From: DATEDA01 sp963789885
Lineage (GTDB): Bacteria > Pseudomonadota > Gammaproteobacteria > Burkholderiales > SG8-39
Length of the DNA: 64,000 nt
NCBI GenBank assembly: GCA_963789885.1
Contig: CAWBNB010000005.1
Location: forward strand, 186,001-250,000
Direction of reading: 5' to 3'
The stretch's first letter is position 1, and each line of letters starts with the position of its first letter. The position numbers and the translations under genes were made by a program. Positions 26,352 to 37,571 of this stretch are shown here, one piece after another. The notes below the pieces were generated by a model that was not told the origin of the DNA, did no database searches, and worked only from the letters and a program-made list of their open reading frames with translations.

Positions 26352-27782
26352 ATGCCCCCCGTCCGCGACTGCGCGCTGGCGTGGTTTCGCCGCGATCTCC
26401 GCGATTACGACCACGCCGCCCTGTACCACGCGTCGAAAGCCCATCGGCGCGTCTACTGCGCGTTCTGCTTCGACACCGAGATCCTCGACGCGCTTCCGGC
26501 GCGTGCCGACCGGCGCGTCGAGTTCATCTGGCACGCCGTGAAGGAGCTCGACGCGAGCCTCGCCGGCCGCGGCGGCGGGCTCGCGGTGCTGCACGGCCGG
26601 GCGCGCGACGCGATCCCGCGGCTCGCGCGCGAGCTGGGCGTCGCGGCGGTCTTCGCGAACCACGACTACGAGCCGGCCGCGAAGGAACGCGACGCCGAGG
26701 TGGCGCGCGCCCTCGCGGCGTCGGGGATCGCGTTCCGCACCTTCAAGGACCAGGTGATCTTCGAGCGGGACGAGGTGCTGACCGGAGCCGGGCGCCCGTT
26801 CACCGTCTTCACGCCCTACCAGAACGCGTGGCTGAAGAAGCTCGATCCCTTCTACCTGAAGGCCTACCCGGTGGCGGCGTACGCCGGCCACCTCGCGCCG
26901 CCGCCACGACCCGGGGTCCCCCCGCTCGCGTCGATCGGGTTCGAGCCGACGAATCTCGGCGCGCTCGACATCCCGACCGGCATGTCGGGCGCGCAACGGC
27001 TCTTCCAGGCCTTCCTCGACCGGATCGGCGCCTACCACGAGCGCCGCAACTTCCCCGCGGTCGAGGGGCCGTCCTGCCTCTCGGTCCACCTGCGCTTCGG
27101 CACGATCTCGATCCGCGAGCTCGCCCGCGCGGCGCATTCGCTCGGTGGGCGCGGCGCCGAGTCCTGGCTCTCGGAGCTCGTCTGGCGCGACTTCTACTTC
27201 GCGATCCTCGACCATTTCCCGCACGTCGTCGGCCACGCGTTCAAGCGGGAGCTCGACGCGCTCGCCTTCACGAACGACGAATCGAAGTGGCGCGCGTGGT
27301 GCGACGGCCGGACCGGGTACCCGCTGGTCGATGCGGCGATGCGGCAGATCAACCAGACCGGCTACATGCACAACCGCCTGCGCATGGTCGCGGCGTCGTT
27401 CCTGGTGAAGGATCTGCACGTCGACTGGCGCCGGGGCGAGCGGTACTTCGCCGACCACCTCAACGACTTCGACCTCGCCGCGAACAACGGCGGTTGGCAG
27501 TGGGCGGCCTCGACCGGCTGCGACGCGCAGCCCTACTTCCGGATCTTCAACCCGGTGACCCAGTCGGAGAAGTTCGACCCGGAGGGAAAGTTCATCCGCA
27601 GGTACGTCCCGGAGCTCGCGCGCGTTCCGGCAAAGTTCGTCCACGCACCGTGGTCGATGCGGTTGCCGGAGCAGGAGGCGTCGGGTTGCGTGATCGGTCG
27701 CGACTACCCTGCGCCGGTCGTCGATCACGCCCGGGCACGGGCGATCGCGCTCGAGCTCTACGGGCGAGCCCGTAAGGGCTAG
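26352..27782 (+). CDS. phrB: Deoxyribodipyrimidine (CPD) photolyase
   Basis: A 476-residue flavoprotein that repairs cyclobutane pyrimidine dimers using blue light. The N-terminal antenna domain begins 'ALAWFRRDLRDYDHAALYHA'. The FAD domain holds 'LSVHLRFGTISIREL', 'SELVWRDFYFAIL', 'TGYPLVDAAMRQINQTGYMHNRLRM', and 'NNGGWQWAASTGCDAQPYFRIFNP' with the conserved Trp and Asn. The ATG at 26352 is the last before the WFRRDLR motif. It is divergent from yqgE. Confidence 0.94.
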   Translation: MPPVRDCALAWFRRDLRDYDHAALYHASKAHRRVYCAFCFDTEILDALPARADRRVEFIWHAVKELDASLAGRGGGLAVLHGRARDAIPRLARELGVAAVFANHDYEPAAKERDAEVARALAASGIAFRTFKDQVIFERDEVLTGAGRPFTVFTPYQNAWLKKLDPFYLKAYPVAAYAGHLAPPPRPGVPPLASIGFEPTNLGALDIPTGMSGAQRLFQAFLDRIGAYHERRNFPAVEGPSCLSVHLRFGTISIRELARAAHSLGGRGAESWLSELVWRDFYFAILDHFPHVVGHAFKRELDALAFTNDESKWRAWCDGRTGYPLVDAAMRQINQTGYMHNRLRMVAASFLVKDLHVDWRRGERYFADHLNDFDLAANNGGWQWAASTGCDAQPYFRIFNPVTQSEKFDPEGKFIRRYVPELARVPAKFVHAPWSMRLPEQEASGCVIGRDYPAPVVDHARARAIALELYGRARKG

Positions 27783-27784
27783 GC

Positions 27785-27819
27785 ACCCCCGCCGCAAGGC
27801 GGCTTCGTGCAGCGGGGGC
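27785..27819. terminator. Possible hairpin between convergent phrB and pilL
   Basis: CCCCCGC at 27787-27793 can pair with GCGGGGG at 27812-27818, with an inner CCGC/GCGG arm in between. There is no T tract, so it may be an intrinsic terminator of weak type or only a GC-rich hairpin. Confidence 0.4.
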
Positions 27820-27821
27820 TG

Positions 27822-30800
27822 CTAGACGTGCGCCGGCTTCTGCACGAAACCGGCGATATGCGCGAGCAGCTCTTCTTCCTGGTACGGCTTGCCGAGGTAG
27901 ACGTTGACGCCGATCTCCTTCGCGTACGCACGGTGCTTGTCCGCCGTGCGCGAGGTGATCATGATGATCGGAACGTGCTTCAGCCGGGAGTCGGCGCGCA
28001 CGTTGCGCGAGAGGTCGAAGCCGTCCATCCGCGGCATCTCGATGTCGACCAGCATCACGTCCGGCACCGTCTCCTGCAGCTGCTCCATCGCGTCGACGCC
28101 GTCCTTCGCGGTCGCCACGTTGTAGCCCTCGCGTGCGAGGAGACGCCCGGTGATCTTGCGCACCGTCAGCGAGTCGTCGACGATCATCACCGTCGGCACG
28201 ACCGGCGCGGCGGGCGCCGACGCCTCGGGCGCTGCAGCCTCGCCCACGGTCGTCCGCGCCTGGGCCACCTGCTCGCGGCCGGCGAGGATGACCGGGTTGA
28301 TGATCAGCACGATCTCGCCGGTGCCGAGCACGGTCGCTCCGGTGATGCCGGCCACGCGCGCGAGCAGCGGCCCGGTGTTCTTGACCACGATTTCCTGGCT
28401 GCCGATGACTTCGTCGAGCTGGATCGCGGCCATGGTCGGGCCGGTCCGCACGAACATGACCGGCGTCACCCGCCGCGTCTCGGCCTGGAATTCGCTGTCG
28501 CCGAGCAGCCGCGGCAGATAGCGGAACGGATAGCGGCGGTTCTGCCACTGCGCCTCGCCGGCGGTATGGAAGGCCGCGAGCTCGTCCGCCTTCACCTGAC
28601 GCACCTGCTCGACCATCACCGCGGGGATCGCGAAGGTGACGCCACCCGCGCGCACCATCACCGCCTGCGTCACGGCGAGCGTGAGCGGCAGGTAGATCGT
28701 GAACTTCGTCCCGCGCCCGGTTTCGCTCGTGAGCTCGACGCGGCCGCCGAGGGCCGCGATCTCGCTCTTCACCACGTCCATGCCGACGCCGCGGCCGGCG
28801 AGCTGGGTGACCTCGGACGCCGTCGAAAAGCCGGGGTGGAAGATGAACTCGGCGACCTCGGCGTCCGAAGGCGAGTCCTCGGCCTTGAGGAGCCCCTGGG
28901 AGACGGCCTTCGCGCGGATGCGCTCGTAGTTGAGGCCGGCGCCGTCGTCGGTCACGGCGAGCACGATCTCGTTGCCTTCCTGGCGCACCTCGATCTTGAT
29001 CTCGCCGAGGTCGGGCTTGCCCTTCGCCAGGCGCTCGGCGCTCGGCTCGACGCCGTGGGCGACGGAGTTGCGCAGCATGTGCTCGAACGGCGCGGTGATG
29101 CGCTCGAGCACCGAGCGGTCGACCTCGACCTGGCCGCCCTTGATGTCGAGCACCGCACGCTTGTCGGTCTCCTTCGCCGCCTGCCGCACGATCCGGAACA
29201 GGCGCTCCGAGATGCTCGCGAACGGCACCATGCGGATGCGCATCAGGTTCGCCTGCAGCCCGCGGGTGAGCCGGGCCTGCGCCGACAGCGCGATCTCGCT
29301 CTCGCCGAGCGCCTTCAGCAGGTTCTGCTGGACGGTCGAGACGTCGTTCACGCTCTCGGCCATCATCCGCGTGATCTCCTGGAAGCGGGTGAAGCGGTCG
29401 AACTCGAGCGGGTCGAACGTCTTGTCCTGCTCCTGCGCCAGCGCGACGCGCGACTGCATCTGGCCTTCGGCCTGGATCTCGATCTCGCGCAGCTGCGCGC
29501 GCAGGCGGTTCACGTTCTCGGTCAGGTCGAAGAGCGCGCTCTTGATCCCGCGCATGTCGCCCTCGATCCGGCTGCGCGCGATCGACACCTCGCCCGCCTC
29601 GTTCACCAGGCGGTCGATCAGGTCGGCGCGGACGCGCAGCATCGCGCGGGTCGCGCGGCCGGCATCCGCTCGGCGGCCTTCGGGGCTGCCGGCATCGCGG
29701 CAGGCCGCGGCTCGGCGGAGGTCACCGCGGGCGTCGTGGCAGCTGCCGACTGCGTCACGGCGGGCACCGGCTGCGCCGCGGCAAGTGCCGGTGGCGCCGC
29801 CACCGCTGCGGGCTTCTCGGGCTCGAGCGGCGGCGCCCCGGCCGCCTGCGGGTTGACCAGCCGGTCGTAGAGGAACCCCGTCCGGTCGAAGGAGACTTCG
29901 AGCTCGTCGAACAGGCTGGATGGCAGCTGCTTCACGGTGAGCGCGTTCTCTACACGGCTCTCCATGTGGTGCGTCAGCTCGCCGAGCGCCATCGCGCCGC
30001 ACATCCGGGCCGAGCCCTTCAGCGTGTGGAGCGTGCGCAGGAGGGCGTTGCCCGCGGCGGCATTGTCGGGGTTCGCGCGCCAGTCGCGCAGGGCTTGGCC
30101 GGCCGCCGGGACGAGCTCCTGCGCCTCCTCGAGAAAGATCGGCAGCAGCTCCGGGTCGATGTCGTCGTCGAGGCGGCGGGTACGGCGCTCGACCGGGATC
30201 TCCTCGACCTCGACCGCGGGGGCTTCCGCCGGCACGGCCGGGGCCCGCGCCTCTTCCTGCTGGTGCGCCGGGAAGGCGACGACGTTGCTCGGCGCGGCCG
30301 ACTCGGGCGCCGGCGCGGGCTCGAGGCGCCGGAGCGAACGTGACGAGCAGCGAGTTCGATGATCGCCGGCTCGCCGATCGGCGAGGCGCTCGGCGACGCG
30401 GCGCCACCGAGGATCGGCATGACCTGCGAGAAATCGAGCGACGGGGGCTCGTCCTCCAGCGGCTCAGCCGTCGGGGCCGGCGTGGCGCCGGGGCCACCGG
30501 TCGGCAAGGCGAAGTCCAGGTCGCCGAGATCGATTCCGGGCGGGGCCTCGGCCCCCGGCGCGGGGGCAACCGTGTCGGCTTCCGGCAGCGAGAAGTCGAG
30601 CGAATCAGCTAACAGCGGGGGCGATGTAACCGGCGCGGCAGGTGCGGCCGGAGCCGCCCCAGGAGCTGCACGGTTCAGCCGCGCGATGAGGTCGCCCGCC
30701 GGCTGCGGGAGCGTGCGCGCTTCGGCTGCGGCCAGCATGACGCCGAGCGCATCGATCGACGCGCCGATCAGCGAGTACGCGTTCGCGTCGGCCGGCTTGC

Positions 30801-33729
30801 CGACGAAGCGCTCGAGCATCGCCTCGAGGCCGTGCGCGAGCTCGCGCATCGCGGTGAAACGCACCGTGCCGGCGATGCCGGCAAGGGTGTGCGCGGACCG
30901 CTCGAAGTCTTCGGTGACCAGCTCGCCCTCGGCGAGATTCGTCTGCCCGGCACCGAGCTGCGCGAGGTGGGTCCGGGTTTCCTCGAGGAAGATCGTGTAA
31001 AGCGCCGGCGAGAGCACGAGACCGCCGACGGTGATCGTCTCTTCTTCTTCCGCCGGCGCGGCCGGTTCGGGCGCGGCGGGGGCGATCTCGATCGGCGCTG
31101 CCGGCGCCGATACCGTCTCGGGCGCGCTCGCCGGGGCGATGGCCGTGATGTCGATCGCCGGGAACTCGATCGCCGGCGGGACCGCGGCCGGCACGACCGG
31201 CGCAGACGTGGCGGGGACAGGCGCGGCAGTTACCGGTGCCGCGGGCTCCGGGGCCGCGGGTGCGGGGGTGGCCGGCGCGGGCGCCGCCATCTCCAGGGTC
31301 ACCTCGCCGAGCGCCTCTCCGGCTTTCACCTGCTGCGCGATCGCGACGATCTGCGACTCATCGGGGCTCGCACCGCCGGCCTTCAGGCTCGTGACGGCAC
31401 CGTCGAAGAACTGCCGCGCGGTGGCGACCAGCGTGAAGAGATCGGGCGTCGCGGCGCGCTCTTCCTCGAGCCAGCGGTTCATCACCTGCTCGACCGCCCA
31501 CGCCGCCTCGCCGAGGCGGGTGAGGCCGACCATGCGGCCACTGCCCTTCAGCGTGTGGAACCCGCGCCGGATGGTGCGCAGGACCTCCACGTTCTGCGGC
31601 ACCTCGCGCGCCTGCTGGAGGCTCTCCGCGATCGTGGCCAGCACCTCGCCGGCTTCCTCGAGATACACGGCGAGCAGCTCCGCGTCGATCGTCTCGTCGC
31701 TCGCCGCCATGAGCTTCTGCGTCTGCGCCGAGGGCGCCGCCGCCGCGGGCGCCGGCTGCATCTGGGTGAGGACCTGCGAAACCTGCGGATCGAACGGCTT
31801 GGCGTCGCTCGTCTCGAGCAGCTTCAGGATGTCGGCCGCCTGCGCCTCGGTCCTCGCGTCCGCGACCAGGCCGGCGTCCTTCTGCAGCGCCGCGGCCTTC
31901 GCCTTGAGCTCCGCCTTGACCTTGGCGTCCGTCGGGCGCTTCGTCCATTCTTCGACGAGCGCCGAGAGCGCCTTCTTCCCCTGCTCGAGCTCGGCCTCGA
32001 CCGTCGCCGCGGGCGCGGCCTCGGCCTCCGCCTCCTCGAGCGCCTCGGCCTTCCTGGCCGAGATCGGCTTCATGAACTGGTCGAAGTCGGCCTTGCCGTG
32101 CTGGAGCGCATCGACGTAGAAGCCGAGGCCGGACAGCGTCCCCGCCACGCGTTCGAAATCGCCCTGCGCCGCGGTGTAGTCGCCCTTGGAGAAGCGCTGG
32201 ATCTCGACCGCGCAGGTCGACAGCGCTGCCGCCGCGCGGTCCTCGTTGAGGATCGTGAGCGCGCCGAGCACCTGGCGGATCGGCTTGTCGAGGGTCGCCA
32301 GGTCCGAGCGCTTCGAGGCGTCGCGGAAGAACGAGTCAAGCGCCTGCTCGATCGCCCGCAGGCTCGCCTGGATCTCGGACACGACCTGCGCCATCAGCAG
32401 GCGCTCCTGCGCGCGGCGCGACATCTCGTCGAGCACCGGTACCGGCGCGGCTTCCTGCAGCGTCTCGCCCTTCACGATCGCCTGCAGCCGCTGGTGCATC
32501 AGCCCCGCCTGCTGCGCGAACTCGTCGCCGAGGTTGGCGAAGTTCTCGACCGCGTTCTCGATCAGGAGCATCGCCGTCGCGACCTCCATGGCGACGTTGT
32601 CGCTCGCCTTCTCGGTCGCGTCGCCGATCCAGCCGGTGATCGCGACGATGTCGTGCGCAAGCAGCACCAGGTTCTGCTGCTTCAGCTCCGCCGCGCGCGC
32701 GCGCATCTGCGTCGCGAGGTCGCGGAAGTTGGCAAGGCTCGGCTGGTGGCCGGAGGCGACCTTGTTCCAGGCAGTCTTCGCGTTGCCGACAAGCTCCCGC
32801 AGCGCCCGCAGGCTCGGGTTCTGCGGGGCGCCCTCGCCCTTCAGCTCGAACGTGGCGGGCACGGTGCCGGCGAGCCGGAACACCTCCTGCACGTTGCGCA
32901 CGTGCTCCGTGGCCGGGCGCGCACGCGCAACGGCAAACAGCGCCTCGCGCATCAACCGCTCCGCGACCGTCGCCGAACCTTCCATCAGCCGCTTGAGCTG
33001 CTGCTCGACGCGGTTGGAGAGCCGCGTGATCAGCGGCGCGTCGGCGATCGCCTTGGCGAAGAGCGCGTCGAAGAAGCCGAGCGCGACCCACCAGAACGTG
33101 CGGCTCGCGGGATTGGTCTGTGCGGCTTCGACCGCCGCGACCGCCGCGCGCATGTCCTCGACGCCGCTCGCGTCCTTCTTGATCAGCTTCAGGAGCCCGC
33201 GCTGGTAGCGGCCGCGCTGGTCGCGGTAGTACGCGGCCGAGTCGGCCGCGGCGAGGTCGACCGGCGGCTTCTCGCGCCGCGGCGGGCGCTGCAGGAGGTC
33301 CGGGTAGTAGAGATCGACCGGGTCGGCACCGTCGCGACCGCGCGCCTTCAGAACCTCGCCGTAGACGGCGAAGAGCCGGAGCGGCTGGTTCGGTTCGCCG
33401 CCGAGCAGCTGGTCGAGGTAGGACGTGATACCGCCGAACGCGCGCTCGGCGGCGGCGAGCTGGTCGGGCTTCGGCGCGCCGTCCGCCTTGGCGATGTCGC
33501 CGAGGAGGCCATCGAGCTCCTCCGAGAGGCGCGTCACGCCGTCGAGGCCCACGATCTGGAGCGCGCCGTGCGCCTGGTGAAAGTGGGTCTGGGAAAACTT
33601 GATCTGCTTCGAATCGCCCGGATTCGCGGCGTACGCCCGCAGGCTCGCCAGCGATTTCTCGAGCGCCTGGTCGATCTCGCTCTTGACCCAGGTGAGTGGG
33701 CCGAGGTCGAAGTCGGCGGCCGTGCTCAT
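27822..33729 (-). CDS. pilL: PilL/ChpA-type hybrid chemotaxis kinase (frameshifted)
   Basis: A very large sensor kinase of about 1,968 residues controlling type IV pilus twitching. From the N-terminus: an Hpt-like helical region ('FHQAHGALQIVG'), long helical segments, then Hpt domains with phospho-His codons at 31555-31557 (HTLKGSGRM), 30889-30891 (HTLAGIAGT) and 30026-30028 (HTLKGSARM), separated by Ala/Pro linkers. Next come the dimerisation and ATPase domains ('HMLRNSVAHGVEPSAERL', 'GRGVGMDVVKSEI'), a CheW domain, and a receiver domain with phospho-Asp in 'VMLVDIEMPRMDG'. The frame breaks in linkers near 30322-30346 and again near 29650; the protein blocks on either side are intact, so sequence errors are likely. 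Confidence 0.87.
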
Positions 33730-33777
33730 CGATCTCCCCCCGCGCGGTGTTGTGGTTATCGAAAAACTCGCCCGCGC

Positions 33778-35973
33778 TTAAGCGATCTTGAAGTTCGCCA
33801 CCGACCCCTTGAGTTCCTGCGCCAGCTTCGCGATCTGGCCGACCGAGACCGCGGTCTGCTTGGTGCCTTCCGTGGTCTGCTTGGTGACCGACAGGATGTC
33901 CTGCATCGTCGTTGCCACGTGGCCGGCGGCCTGCGCCTGCGCCTGTGCGGTGACCGAGATCTCTTCAATCAGCTGCGCGAGGCGGCGCGAGACCTCGCCG
34001 ATCTCCGACAGCGCCTGGCCGGCGGCGTCGGAGAGTTTCGCTCCCTCGACCACGCCGACGGTGCTCTTCTCCATGGCGGCCACCGCGTCGTGGGTGTCCG
34101 TCTGAATCGTCTTCACGATCGCGGCGATCTGCTTCGTCGCCTCGGCCGAACGTTCCGCGAGACGCTGCACCTCTTCCGCCACCACCGTGAAGCCGCGGCC
34201 CGCTTCGCCCGCGCTCGCCGCCTGGATCGCCGCGTTCAGCGCCAGCACGTTCGTCTGCTCGGTAATGTCGGAGATCAGCTCCACGATCTCGCCGATCTCC
34301 TGCGAGGATTCGCCGAGGCGCTTGATCCGCTTCGAGGTCTCCTGGATCTGCTCGCGGATCTCGCCCATGCCGGTGATCGAGTTCGACACCGCCTCCTGGC
34401 CTTTCTGCGCGGCCGACAGCGACTGGCGTGCGACGCTCACCGACTTCGACGCGCTCGCCGACACCTCGTTAATCGCGCGCGCCATCTTCAGGACGGACGC
34501 GCCCGCCTCCTGAATCTCCTTCGACTGCCGCTCGGCGGCCTGCAGCAGCTTCACCGAGGTCGCCTGCGCGGACTCGGTGGCGCTCGTCACCTGCGCCGCG
34601 GCGCTGTTGATCCGGCCGACCAGCACGCGCAGCTCCTCGATCGTGTAGTTCACCGAGTCCGCGATCGCGCCGGTGATGTCCTCGGTTACCGTGGCCTGCA
34701 CCGTGAGGTCACCGTCGGCGAGACTGCCCATCTCGTTCATGAGCCGGAGAATGGCCTCCTGGTTCGCCTTGTTCTGCGCCTCGGCCTCGCTGCGGAGGCG
34801 TTCCGCTTCTTCCCGGAGCCGCACCTGCTCGGAGGTGCGTCGCTCGGTTTCGTCGCGGTAGGCCTTGGCCATCAGGAGCACGAGCAGGATCGCCAGGACC
34901 GAGGCGATCCCCATCGCGATGTAGTTCCAGCGCGTGCTCGTGAGCTCGCCCTCGTACGCGGCCGCCAGGTCGTCGCTCGTGGTGAGCAGCGCCTCGGAAT
35001 CGGTGACGATGCTGCGGCCCGCCGCTTTCGCGTTCACCAGCGGCTGCAGGCTGCCGAGGATCGAATTCACGGCCTGGCGATACTCGCCGTAGGCGGCGTC
35101 GAGCTCCTTCAGCTTCTCGACCGTCTCGGGGTCGCGAGTGGCGGCGACGCGCAGGCTGTCGCTCCCCTTGCTCAGCCCCTGCAGGATGTCGCGGAAGGTG
35201 TTCGAGTCCTTGCCGAGGAGGAAGGTCACCTCCGGGTCGATGACGTCGGAAGCGAGCAGCGCGTTGGCGTTCTTCGCCATCCGCTGGGTCAGCATGACGA
35301 GCTGGCCGGAGAGCGAGATCTCGCGCGAGCCGGACTGGTTCTGGAGCTTGAGGGCGGAGACCTGCTCGGCGAGGTCGAGGAGCACCGGGTTGTTGTTGTT
35401 GATCCCCTTCACCGCGTTGCCGAGCTGCACCAGGCTCTTCTGCTGCCCGAGCACGAGGCCGACGTTCTTGTCCATCTTCTGCCAGAGCTGGGCGACCTTC
35501 TCGAGCGCGGGCTTCACGCTTTCCGAGCTTGCCGGCACCTCGATGCCGCCGATCGAGCCGCCGTTCGTGAGCGCGTCGACCAGGCCGGCGAACTCGTCGC
35601 GCGACTTCTTCAGCCGCGCGAACGCGTCGCCGCTGCCCTGGAGGCCCTGCTGCGACTCCTTCGCCATCCGCTGCGACAGCATCCGCATCTGGCCAGCCGC
35701 GTTGATGTACGCGGTGCCGTTGACCGTGGTGCGGATCGCGAGGAGGCCCACCGCCGCGATCACGAACACGAGGAACGCGAGCGCGATTATGAGCGCCTGC
35801 ATCCGGGTCCGGAACGACTTGCCGCCGAGGAGCGGCGAGGCCTTCCTGCCCGCGTCGAAGGTGGTGGTCGCCGCGCCGGCGCCCTTCTTCGCCGGCCGAT
35901 CTTTCGGCGCTGGCTTCGCGTCGGCCTTGCCCTTGCCGAGACCGATGTTCAACGCCTTGAGATTCATTGCCAT
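33778..35973 (-). CDS. pilJ: PilJ methyl-accepting chemotaxis protein
   Basis: A transmembrane chemoreceptor of 731 residues feeding the pil chemotaxis kinase. A cytoplasmic Lys/Ala-rich head precedes membrane helix 1 ('ALIIALAFLVFVIAAVGLLAI'). Two PilJ sensor modules follow ('AAGQMRMLSQRMAKESQQ' and 'LSGQLVMLTQRMAKNANAL'), then helix 2 ('YIAMGIASVLAILLVLLMA'), HAMP, and the signalling hairpin whose tip reads 'EQTNVLALNAAIQAA'. ATG 35973 (MAMNLKALNIGLGKG) is preferred over a TTG 12 bases upstream. It lies between pilI and pilL. Confidence 0.93.
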   Translation of the reverse strand: MAMNLKALNIGLGKGKADAKPAPKDRPAKKGAGAATTTFDAGRKASPLLGGKSFRTRMQALIIALAFLVFVIAAVGLLAIRTTVNGTAYINAAGQMRMLSQRMAKESQQGLQGSGDAFARLKKSRDEFAGLVDALTNGGSIGGIEVPASSESVKPALEKVAQLWQKMDKNVGLVLGQQKSLVQLGNAVKGINNNNPVLLDLAEQVSALKLQNQSGSREISLSGQLVMLTQRMAKNANALLASDVIDPEVTFLLGKDSNTFRDILQGLSKGSDSLRVAATRDPETVEKLKELDAAYGEYRQAVNSILGSLQPLVNAKAAGRSIVTDSEALLTTSDDLAAAYEGELTSTRWNYIAMGIASVLAILLVLLMAKAYRDETERRTSEQVRLREEAERLRSEAEAQNKANQEAILRLMNEMGSLADGDLTVQATVTEDITGAIADSVNYTIEELRVLVGRINSAAAQVTSATESAQATSVKLLQAAERQSKEIQEAGASVLKMARAINEVSASASKSVSVARQSLSAAQKGQEAVSNSITGMGEIREQIQETSKRIKRLGESSQEIGEIVELISDITEQTNVLALNAAIQAASAGEAGRGFTVVAEEVQRLAERSAEATKQIAAIVKTIQTDTHDAVAAMEKSTVGVVEGAKLSDAAGQALSEIGEVSRRLAQLIEEISVTAQAQAQAAGHVATTMQDILSVTKQTTEGTKQTAVSVGQIAKLAQELKGSVANFKIA

Positions 35974-36009
35974 AGCTGCCCCCAACCTCGTGTATTAGTC
36001 GCCGGGATC

Positions 36010-36519
36010 TTAGAGTCCGGCTTGCAGAAAATCGCCGTTGTAGACGAGCTCGTTCATGCCGAGCTCGCGCCAGAGCTGTCCGTCCTTGTCCTTGAAGCGC
36101 CCGCGCTCCCACGCGCGCTCCCCGGTCGTCGACTCCGCCTCGAACTGCTGCAGGTTCCGCAGTCCCAGCATGCGGTTCACCAGCAGCGCGGTGGCCATGT
36201 TGTAGCGCTCCGCCACGAGCAGCAGGCGGGCGTCCGGTGTCACCGTGGTCGGCTCGCCGCCCTGGTAGGCGGCGAGGTCGATGACGCTGAACAGGTTCCC
36301 GCGGATGTTGGCCAGCCCGCGGAACCAGGCCCGAGTGAGCGGCACGTTCGCCACCGCCGGGACCGGGATCACCTCGCCCGCCTCCTCAAGCTTCACCAGC
36401 CACAGCTCGGTGCCGACCTGCACGCCGAGCCGCGCCGACGGCGCGTCGGCCGCGGCCGCCTCGTTCAGCCGGCGGACGAGGTCCTGCTGGAATTCGCGCA
36501 GGCTGATCCGGCGTGCCAT
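36010..36519 (-). CDS. pilI: PilI CheW-like adaptor
   Basis: A 169-residue CheW-domain protein that couples PilJ to the PilL kinase. The CheW core is seen as 'LGVQVGTELWLVKLEEAGEVIPVP', 'WFRGLANIRGNLFSVIDLAAY' and 'LLVNRMLGLRNLQQF'. It is 36 bases upstream of pilJ and 19 bases after pilH. In the family it has no enzymatic activity. Confidence 0.92.
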   Translation of the reverse strand: MARRISLREFQQDLVRRLNEAAAADAPSARLGVQVGTELWLVKLEEAGEVIPVPAVANVPLTRAWFRGLANIRGNLFSVIDLAAYQGGEPTTVTPDARLLLVAERYNMATALLVNRMLGLRNLQQFEAESTTGERAWERGRFKDKDGQLWRELGMNELVYNGDFLQAGL

Positions 36520-36538
36520 TCGGTGGGACGCGTACCGT

Positions 36539-36913
36539 TCAGTTCGCGGCGCTGAGCTGCGCGATCTTCGCGAGCAGCGCCTGCGGGTCCACCGGCTTGA
36601 CCAGGTAGTCGTTCGCCCCCTGGCGCATGCCCCAGATCTTGTCGGTGTCGGCGCCCTTGCTCGTGCACATGATCACCGGGATGTGCTTGGTGGCGTCGTC
36701 CCGCGTAATCTGGCGCGTCGCCTGGTAGCCGTTCAGGCCCGGCATCACCACGTCCATCAGGATGAGGTCGGGCAGCTCGCTCTTCGCCTTCGTGATCGCG
36801 TCCTCGCCGTTCTCGGCGGTCACGACCTGGAAGCCCTTCCCCTTCAGGGTCTCGATCATGTACTGGCGATCGGTGGGCGAATCGTCAACGACCAGGATCT
36901 TCTTGACTGGCAT
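36539..36913 (-). CDS. pilH: PilH response regulator (receiver only)
   Basis: A 124-residue stand-alone receiver domain. The acidic pair is in 'ILVVDDSPTDRQYM', the phospho-Asp in 'LILMDVVMPGLNGYQ', Thr/Ser in 'IMCTSKG', and the conserved Lys in 'YLVKPVD'. In Pseudomonas PilH acts with or as a phosphate sink for PilG to control PilT-driven retraction. Good AGGGGA ribosome site upstream. Confidence 0.92.
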   Translation of the reverse strand: MPVKKILVVDDSPTDRQYMIETLKGKGFQVVTAENGEDAITKAKSELPDLILMDVVMPGLNGYQATRQITRDDATKHIPVIMCTSKGADTDKIWGMRQGANDYLVKPVDPQALLAKIAQLSAAN

Positions 36914-36926
36914 AGTGGTTCCCCTG

Positions 36927-37325
36927 CTATTGCACGCGGTTCAGCGCGTGCGCGCCGACCGTCTTGAGGAGGCTGTCCTTGGTGAAGGGCTTGGTCAGGT
37001 ACTCGTCGGACCCGACCATGCGCCCGCGGGCGCGGTCGAACAGACCGTCCTTCGACGACAGCATGATGACCGGCGTCCCCGCGAAGCGGGCGTTCTTCTT
37101 GATCAGGGCGCAGGTCTGGTAGCCATCCAGCCGCGGCATCATGATGTCGCAGAAGATGATGTCGGGCTGGTGGTCGGTGATCTTGGATAGCGCGTCGAAC
37201 CCGTCCTCGGCGAGGATCACCTGGCAGCCGGCTTGGGCCAGAAAGATCTCGGCGCTGCGGCGGATGGTGTTCGAGTCGTCGATCACCATCACCTTTATAC
37301 CGGCGAGGGCTGCGGTCTCGCTCAA
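36927..37325 (-). CDS. pilG: PilG response regulator (receiver only)
   Basis: A 132-residue stand-alone receiver and first gene of the pilGHIJL cluster. It has 'VMVIDDSNTIRRSAEIFL', phospho-Asp in 'IIFCDIMMPRLDGYQTCALIK', 'VIMLSSKDG' and 'YLTKPFT', a close PilG pattern. No ATG gives a sensible start; I choose TTG at 37325 (LSETAALAGIKVMVID), preceded by GAAGGGGA, which gives the usual PilG length. The frame is open to 37409. Confidence 0.88.
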   Translation of the reverse strand: MSETAALAGIKVMVIDDSNTIRRSAEIFLAQAGCQVILAEDGFDALSKITDHQPDIIFCDIMMPRLDGYQTCALIKKNARFAGTPVIMLSSKDGLFDRARGRMVGSDEYLTKPFTKDSLLKTVGAHALNRVQ

Positions 37326-37571
37326 CGTTTGGGTCCCCTTCGTCCGGACCCCGGGCAGGAAGAGATGGGCGGCGACGGACGGCCGCCGGCGCCAGGGCCA
37401 GGCGGCCATTCTATGCCCGTCCCGCGCGCGGAGGCTATGAGGAAATCATGGCTTCGGCCAATTATTTAACGCGGTTTCTGAAGTGTGGAAAACCGCCAAA
37501 AACCCTGTCCGGATCGGCCACTCGAGCGGGTGGGAACCGCGAATCGGGCGCGCGCGCCGTGGAGAGATTCA
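37326..37571. promoter_or_regulatory. Upstream region of the pil chemotaxis operon
   Basis: This gap between pilG and rubredoxin (both minus strand) contains a local AT-rich patch around 37455-37500, unusual for this genome. On the minus strand it includes TTAAATAATT (37461-37470 complement), a plausible -10 zone for pilG, about 140 bases before the chosen start. No good -35 is evident. Confidence 0.4.

Noticed and set aside
30832..36555. Open frame of about 1,900 codons on the plus strand, opposite pilL, pilJ and pilI
   Set aside because: It is an antisense shadow of high-GC genes: Arg/Leu/Asp/Gly-rich composition, no domain, and the minus-strand frames contain complete Hpt, MCP and CheW domains.
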